Assembly: GCF_002078505.1 (NCBI RefSeq)
Contig: NZ_LUAV01000002.1
Span: 571,156 to 618,819, forward strand
Reading direction: 5' to 3'
Length of the DNA stretch: 47,664 nt
Source of the DNA: Ensifer aridi
Lineage (GTDB): Bacteria > Pseudomonadota > Alphaproteobacteria > Rhizobiales > Rhizobiaceae
In this document: positions 43,087 through 47,664 of the stretch, piece after piece
Position numbering within the stretch: position 1 is the first letter of the stretch
How the letters are laid out: each line of letters opens with the position of its first letter
The notes under the pieces: generated by a model
Database searches by the model: none
What the model was told of the DNA's origin: nothing
Seen by the model: only the letters and a program-made list of their open reading frames with translations
Translations under genes and position numbers: made by a program

Positions 43087-44103
43087 ATGACAAGCATTCT
43101 TACCAACATCGCAGCCATGTCCGCACTCCAGACGCTGCGGACCATCGGCACCAACATGGAAACCACCCAGGGCCGCGTCTCCTCCGGCCTGCGCGTCGGC
43201 GAAGCTTCCGACAACGCCGCCTATTGGTCGATCGCGACCACCATGCGTTCCGACAACATGGCGCTCTCCGCTGTAGAAGACGCTCTCGGCCTCGGCGCCG
43301 CCAAGGTCGATACGGCGTACGCGGGTATGGAATCGGCCATCGAAGTCGTGAAGGAAATCAAGAAGAAGATCGTCGCCGCCACCGAAGAAGGCGTCGACAA
43401 GAAGAAGGTGCAGGAAGAAATTTCGCAGCTTCAGCAACAGTTGATGTCGATCGGGCAATCCGCCTCTTTCTCGGGCGAAAACTGGATCGCCGGCGGTCTC
43501 AACACCGGAACCGCGACGCTTAACGTCTCCGTCGTCTCTGGTTTCGTGCGCGACGCTAGCGGCGCTGTCTCGGTCAAGACGACGACCTACACGCTCGATG
43601 GTACCACAGCCGCGGCCGCGACGGGCTCTATGAATGTGCTCTTCGGTGGCGACGCGACGGGCGCAATCGATAGCGCCACCGGCATCCTCGGCACCGCGGC
43701 ATCGGCCTGGACCGGCGTGGACTTCAACGATAGCGTGGCCGGTGTAGATGCCGCGAGCGTGATCGGTGCCTCATCTATCTATACGCTCAATATCGGCGCC
43801 TTCACTGCTGCCAATGAGACCCAGGGTATCGCCGAGGCGCTGAAGCTGGTCGAGGCCGGTCTTCAGGCCATGACAAGCGCCGCCTCGGAGCTCGGTTCGA
43901 TCTCCATGCGCATCGGCCTGCAGGAGGACTTCGTCGCGAAACTGTCGGACTCGATCGACTCTGGCGTCGGCCGTCTCGTCGACGCCGACATGAACGAGGA
44001 ATCGACCCGACTGAAGGCTCTGCAGACGCAGCAGCAGCTCGCCATCCAATCGCTGTCGATCGCGAACAGCAGCTCGGAAAATATCCTCCAGCTCTTCCGT
44101 TAA
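43087..44103 (+). CDS. flaB: Flagellin FlaB
   Basis: A 338-residue filament protein, paralogous to FlaA. The first 150 and last 80 residues are close to FlaA (SILTNIAAMSALQTLRTIGTNMETTQGRVSSGLRVGEASDNAAYW; ESTRLKALQTQQQLAIQSLSIANSSSENILQLFR). The middle (about 150-255) is longer by some 40 residues and rich in Ala, Gly, Thr and Asp. AAGGGG precedes the ATG. In S. meliloti flaD and flaC would follow; here an RTX gene comes next instead. Confidence 0.95.
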   Translation: MTSILTNIAAMSALQTLRTIGTNMETTQGRVSSGLRVGEASDNAAYWSIATTMRSDNMALSAVEDALGLGAAKVDTAYAGMESAIEVVKEIKKKIVAATEEGVDKKKVQEEISQLQQQLMSIGQSASFSGENWIAGGLNTGTATLNVSVVSGFVRDASGAVSVKTTTYTLDGTTAAAATGSMNVLFGGDATGAIDSATGILGTAASAWTGVDFNDSVAGVDAASVIGASSIYTLNIGAFTAANETQGIAEALKLVEAGLQAMTSAASELGSISMRIGLQEDFVAKLSDSIDSGVGRLVDADMNEESTRLKALQTQQQLAIQSLSIANSSSENILQLFR

Positions 44104-44160
44104 TCGGCAGCGTCGTACCAGGGATTCGACGATCCCTCGCGTTCGGAATGGCCAGTGGTA

Positions 44161-44192
44161 GAAAGCCGCACCTTGCGAGAGGTGCGGCTTTC
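44161..44192. terminator. Bidirectional terminator between flaB and the RTX gene
   Basis: GAAAGCCGCACCT (44161-44173) and AGGTGCGGCTTTC (44180-44192) form a perfect 13-bp stem with a 6-base loop. The A-rich start and T-rich end mean that it can work in both directions, for flaB and for the convergent gene at 44268. Confidence 0.88.
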
Positions 44193-44267
44193 GCGCATCA
44201 AGAGGAGGCTTCATCGGAGTGAAGAGCGGCGCGGACTATGGACGTCCGCACCGCTTCGTTGTTTAGA

Positions 44268-47200
44268 TCAGATCATGAAGTCCGCTGCGGTTAGCGTGAT
44301 GGAGCCGGTGAGCTGGATCTGGAAATCGGCAGTTCCGTCACCATCCAGGTCACCGAAGATAGTAGTCAGACCCTCGCTCGCTTCATAACGGAGCTCGCCG
44401 GCTGTATTAGCGAATCCATCCGTGCCCACGAACTTTAGGGAGCCGAGCTGGCTGAGATCAATCAAGTCCCCCTGCGCCTGCGCAAAATCTTGGATCAGGT
44501 CGCCCTGTCCCGCTGTCGTCGCTTCGCTTGCGCTGTCGAAGACGAAGGTATCGGCACCGCTGCCGCCGAAGAGAACATCCAGTCCGGCTTCGCCGTTCAA
44601 GATGTCGTTTCCGGCGTTCCCGGAAACAGAGTTGTCCAGATCATTTCCGGAGCCGATAAAGGACGATGTGCCCGTATAATCCAGGTTCTCGACATTTGCG
44701 CCAAGGGCGTAGATGGCTAAGGTGGTCTCGACGGAGTCCGAGCCCCCGCTAGAAAGCTCGATTATGACTGTCGAAGCAGAATCTACGACGTATTTGTCGT
44801 CACCGCTTCCGCCCCTGAACGTTGTGGCAATGCTGCCATCAGCAAAGGCGTCGGCATAATTCGACCCCTGGAAGGCTTCGATGCTGTCGAATGTATCGCC
44901 TGCGGCATCGCCTGTGTGAATGCCGGTTCCGAGGTCGATGCCAACGCCGATACCAGCATTGGAATAGCTGGCCGTGTCCGTTCCGGCGCCGCCAACGAGC
45001 AAGTCCCCACCACCTCCGCCGCGCAACGTGTCGTCGCCACCGCCGGCCACGATGGTGTTGTTACCCAAGTTGCCGATCGCTATGAAATTGACACTTCCAG
45101 TATAGATCAAAGTCTCTAAGTTGCTTCCCAAGCTATAGGAGCTCAGCGAGGTATAGACTGCGTCATTGCCGTTGGATGCCGACTCGGTCACAGTAACGGA
45201 AGAAACATTGACGACATAGACGTCGTCGCCCGCACCCCCTTGGAGGACTTGGCCACCCGCCGAAGCTGTAAGGTGGTCATCGAAAGCCGACCCGACCACC
45301 TTTTCGATGGAGAAGAGGATGTCGCCTTCGGCATCACCGCCGCTGTTCACGCCTGTAGCGAGGTTCACGGTTACTGCCGACGCTGATGCACTGTAGTTGA
45401 CCGTATCTATACCGCTACCGCCATCGAAATTATTTGCCGGGCTGTCGGCCACGAAGGTGTCGTTGTAACTCGACCCCCTGAACTTCTCGATGCTGGAGAA
45501 GGTGTCGCCTGCGGCGTCCCCCGTGTGAATACCTGTTTGCAGATCGATTGTCACTGTAGCGCCGGCCGTAGCGTAGCTGGCGGTGTCGATGCCTGCGCCT
45601 CCGATGAGAGTGTCGGCGCCGCCGGCTCCGATTAGCACATCATCTCCGTCTCCTCCCGTGAGGGCATTGGCAAGCGCGTTGCCCTGAGCGGTGAACGAGC
45701 CCGTCCCCGCGTAGGTGAGATTTTCCACGTTCGCGGCAAGCGCGAAGTTTGCGATCGCGGTGCGGACTTCGTCTGTTCCTGCTCCAGTGTCTTCAACGAT
45801 TACGACGTCTACGGAGCCGACGATGTAGACATCATCGCCCTTTCCGCCCTCGAGGACCTGTTGAGCTGAAGCGGTGAGCGTATCGGCGTGGGCCGTGCCG
45901 ATGATGCGGTTGATCGACGTCAGAATGTCGCCCTCGGCATCGCCGCCGGTTCCGGTTCCGGTGTCGAGGTTGACAGAGATGCCGCTTGCCGAGCTTTGAT
46001 AACTCGACGTGTCAAAGCCCGCGCCGCCGATGATTGTATCGGCGCCGAGGCCGCCTTCCCAGACCTGTCCGGTGGTGGAAGAAATCAGCGTATCATTGAA
46101 GGACGAACCGGCGATGTATTCGATCGAAAGCAGAATATCGCCCTCGGCATCGCCACCGGAGTTGACATTCGTTGAAAGGTCGACGCAGACCGCTGCAGAG
46201 GACGCAGCATAGCCGGCCGAGTCGAAACCAGCGCCGCCATCGAGAATGTCAGCGCCGGCACCGCCGTCGAGCAGATCATCCCCAGCACCGCCGCGGAAGG
46301 TCTCGCCGGAAGCGCTGCCGACGAGGACATCATCGTAATTGGAGCCGTGCCATTCCTCGATGCTAGCGAAGGTGTCTCCAGCAGCATCGCCGGTGTGAAC
46401 GCCGATAGCGAGATCGATCGAGACAGCGGACGAAGCCATCGTATAGCTTGCCATGTCTGTACCGGTTCCGCCGATAAGGATGTCCGCGCCGGCGCCGCCG
46501 ATGAGTACATCGTCGCCCTCGCGCCCATCCAGCGTGTCATCACCGTCCTGCCCGTTGAGCCAGTTTGCGGCCGAACTGCCGAGCAGGCTGTCAGCATATT
46601 GCGACCCCAGGAGATTTTCAATGCCGATCAGCACATCACCGTCGGCATATCCGCCGGCTGCCGTGTTGTTTGCCAGGTCTATGCTCACACCCTCATCAGA
46701 GCCGGCGTAGACGGAGGTGTCAGAGTCATCACCGCCATCGATTTTGTCTGCGCCGTCGTTGCCGATCACCGTGTCGTTTCCGGCGCCGGCGGTTAGCATA
46801 TCGTTCCCGGCGCCGCTGGTAATAACGTTGTCGAAGCCGTTGCCATTTCCTACGAAGTTTAAGGAGCCGGTGTAGGTAAGATTGTCGAGGTTGGGGCCTA
46901 GCGTGTAGCTGGGGAGCGTTGTCCGGACCTCATCGATGCCTTCATCGGCCGCTTCGGTGATCGTGATACTTTGGGCACCGACGACATAGACGTCATCGCC
47001 GTCGCCGCCGACCAACTGGTGCCCCAAGGTCGAGGAGGTCAGCGTGTCGCTGAAGGCGGTGCCGATCACCTTTTCGATGCTGCCGTAGCTGTCGCCCTCG
47101 GCATCGCCACCGGCGCCGGTGCCTGCCGTCAGATTGACCTGCACGGCAGCGGTCGAGGTGGAGTAGTCGATGGTGTCTGTGCCGGAACCGCCATTAAAAT

Positions 47201-47664
47201 CGGTGGCGTTGGCATCGGCGATGAAGGTGTCGGCAAAGCCGGAGCCGATGAACTTTTCGATGCTGATGAAGGTGTCACCGGTGGCATCGCCGGTGTGGAC
47301 GCCGGTCTTCAGGTTGATCGTTACCGCCGCAGCTGCGTTCGAATAGCCGGCGGTGTCGGTGCCGTTGCCGCCATTGAGCACGTCCGCGCCGGCGCCGCCC
47401 GTCAGCACGTCGTTGCCGATGCCGCCGACGATGATGTTGTTTCCGCTATTGCCGATGCCGTTGAAGTTGCCGGTGCCGGTATAGGTCAATTGCTCGACAT
47501 TGGCCCAGTTGGCGATGCTAAGCGCAGAAAAGCCCGTGCGGACCTCGTCATAGCCTTGGCCGGCCGCTTCGGTGATCGTGACGCTCGGGTCGCCGACGAC
47601 ATAGACGTCATCGCCGTCGCCGCCGACCAACTGATGGCCCGTGGTCGAGGAGGTCAGCGTGTCG
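44268..47664 (-). CDS. Large RTX-type calcium-binding repeat protein (5' end outside window)
   Basis: The frame stays open to the right edge, so at least 1,131 residues are seen and the N-terminus is missing; the TTG at 47630 is not the real start. The protein is built of modules with RTX nonapeptides ([25 protein letters not shown]), a [29 protein letters not shown] unit and a LTYTGTxNFxxxGN unit. The last 95 residues ([31 protein letters not shown]) are of the peptidase M10 / serralysin C-terminal type, a type I secretion signal. Secreted, calcium-binding; enzymatic part, if any, lies outside. Convergent with flaB. Confidence 0.88.
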   Translation of the reverse strand, partial: DTLTSSTTGHQLVGGDGDDVYVVGDPSVTITEAAGQGYDEVRTGFSALSIANWANVEQLTYTGTGNFNGIGNSGNNIIVGGIGNDVLTGGAGADVLNGGNGTDTAGYSNAAAAVTINLKTGVHTGDATGDTFISIEKFIGSGFADTFIADANATDFNGGSGTDTIDYSTSTAAVQVNLTAGTGAGGDAEGDSYGSIEKVIGTAFSDTLTSSTLGHQLVGGDGDDVYVVGAQSITITEAADEGIDEVRTTLPSYTLGPNLDNLTYTGSLNFVGNGNGFDNVITSGAGNDMLTAGAGNDTVIGNDGADKIDGGDDSDTSVYAGSDEGVSIDLANNTAAGGYADGDVLIGIENLLGSQYADSLLGSSAANWLNGQDGDDTLDGREGDDVLIGGAGADILIGGTGTDMASYTMASSAVSIDLAIGVHTGDAAGDTFASIEEWHGSNYDDVLVGSASGETFRGGAGDDLLDGGAGADILDGGAGFDSAGYAASSAAVCVDLSTNVNSGGDAEGDILLSIEYIAGSSFNDTLISSTTGQVWEGGLGADTIIGGAGFDTSSYQSSASGISVNLDTGTGTGGDAEGDILTSINRIIGTAHADTLTASAQQVLEGGKGDDVYIVGSVDVVIVEDTGAGTDEVRTAIANFALAANVENLTYAGTGSFTAQGNALANALTGGDGDDVLIGAGGADTLIGGAGIDTASYATAGATVTIDLQTGIHTGDAAGDTFSSIEKFRGSSYNDTFVADSPANNFDGGSGIDTVNYSASASAVTVNLATGVNSGGDAEGDILFSIEKVVGSAFDDHLTASAGGQVLQGGAGDDVYVVNVSSVTVTESASNGNDAVYTSLSSYSLGSNLETLIYTGSVNFIAIGNLGNNTIVAGGGDDTLRGGGGGDLLVGGAGTDTASYSNAGIGVGIDLGTGIHTGDAAGDTFDSIEAFQGSNYADAFADGSIATTFRGGSGDDKYVVDSASTVIIELSSGGSDSVETTLAIYALGANVENLDYTGTSSFIGSGNDLDNSVSGNAGNDILNGEAGLDVLFGGSGADTFVFDSASEATTAGQGDLIQDFAQAQGDLIDLSQLGSLKFVGTDGFANTAGELRYEASEGLTTIFGDLDGDGTADFQIQLTGSITLTAADFMI
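46981..47664 (-). repeat. Long direct DNA repeat in the RTX gene, 615-bp period
   Basis: The 69 bases from 46981 match those from 47596 to the window edge with 4 differences by eye, giving a period of 615 bp (205 codons, in frame). The next modules further left (towards 44268) keep the protein pattern but are more diverged in DNA. This suggests a recent in-frame duplication at the N-terminal side. Confidence 0.7.

Noticed and set aside
44268..47664. CRISPR-like array suggested by the repeated blocks
   Set aside because: Repeats are long, in frame and encode glycine-aspartate RTX units; no spacer-like unique segments of constant length.

Overview
The window is a chromosomal segment of an alphaproteobacterium of the Sinorhizobium/Ensifer type. 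It is GC-rich with NNC/NNG codon use, has rhizobial RIME-like intergenic repeats, carries the rhizobial L-rhamnose locus (rhaDI / rhaRSTPQUK), and has the rhizobium-specific order of chemotaxis and flagellar genes (icpA-cheS-cheY1-cheA-cheW-cheR-cheB-cheY2-cheD-cheT-fliF, visN-visR, then the flhB to flaB block). Genes such as cheS, cheT, visN/visR and motE are hallmarks of this group. The flagellins (298 and 338 residues) are clearly shorter than the roughly 395-residue S. meliloti proteins as I remember them, so a Sinorhizobium other than S. meliloti is likely. I cannot name the species.

Layout. Positions 1-1600 hold a palindromic element, a possible tiny membrane peptide, a YbaK-type aminoacyl-tRNA deacylase, a small conserved hypothetical gene and a GlsB/YeaQ-type membrane protein. 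Positions 1608-12634 are the rhamnose locus. Leftward genes rhaD (aldolase/dehydrogenase fusion) and rhaI (isomerase) diverge from rightward rhaR (DeoR repressor), rhaS-rhaT-rhaP-rhaQ (ABC importer), rhaU (mutarotase) and rhaK (kinase). The shared promoter region carries two pairs of tandem 10-bp repeats that look like DeoR-type operators. Positions 12635-13349 are mostly intergenic and include a second possible small membrane peptide.

Positions 13350-23711 form one tightly packed che operon ending in fliF, closed by an intrinsic terminator. An 870-bp AT-richer gap with a terminator-like hairpin precedes visN-visR, the LuxR-type master regulators of motility. Positions 26228-31516 are leftward motA-fliM-fliN-fliG-flhB plus a small unknown gene. 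From 31696 rightward come a DUF1217 gene, flgF, fliI and an unknown membrane gene, then flgB-flgC-fliE-flgG-flgA-flgI-motE-flgH-fliL-fliP, and finally the separately transcribed flagellins flaA and flaB, each with its own terminator or a hairpin before it. Convergent to flaB is the 3' part of a very large RTX-type repeat protein that runs off the right edge.

Regulatory pattern. Four motility promoter regions (fliF, motA, the DUF1217 gene/flgF, flgB) share a GCAAG-N8-(CCTAK-like) element in the correct orientation. The two flagellin genes share a different upstream element and a conserved leader hairpin that covers the ribosome binding site. I see no CRISPR array, tRNA, rRNA, insertion sequence or prophage.
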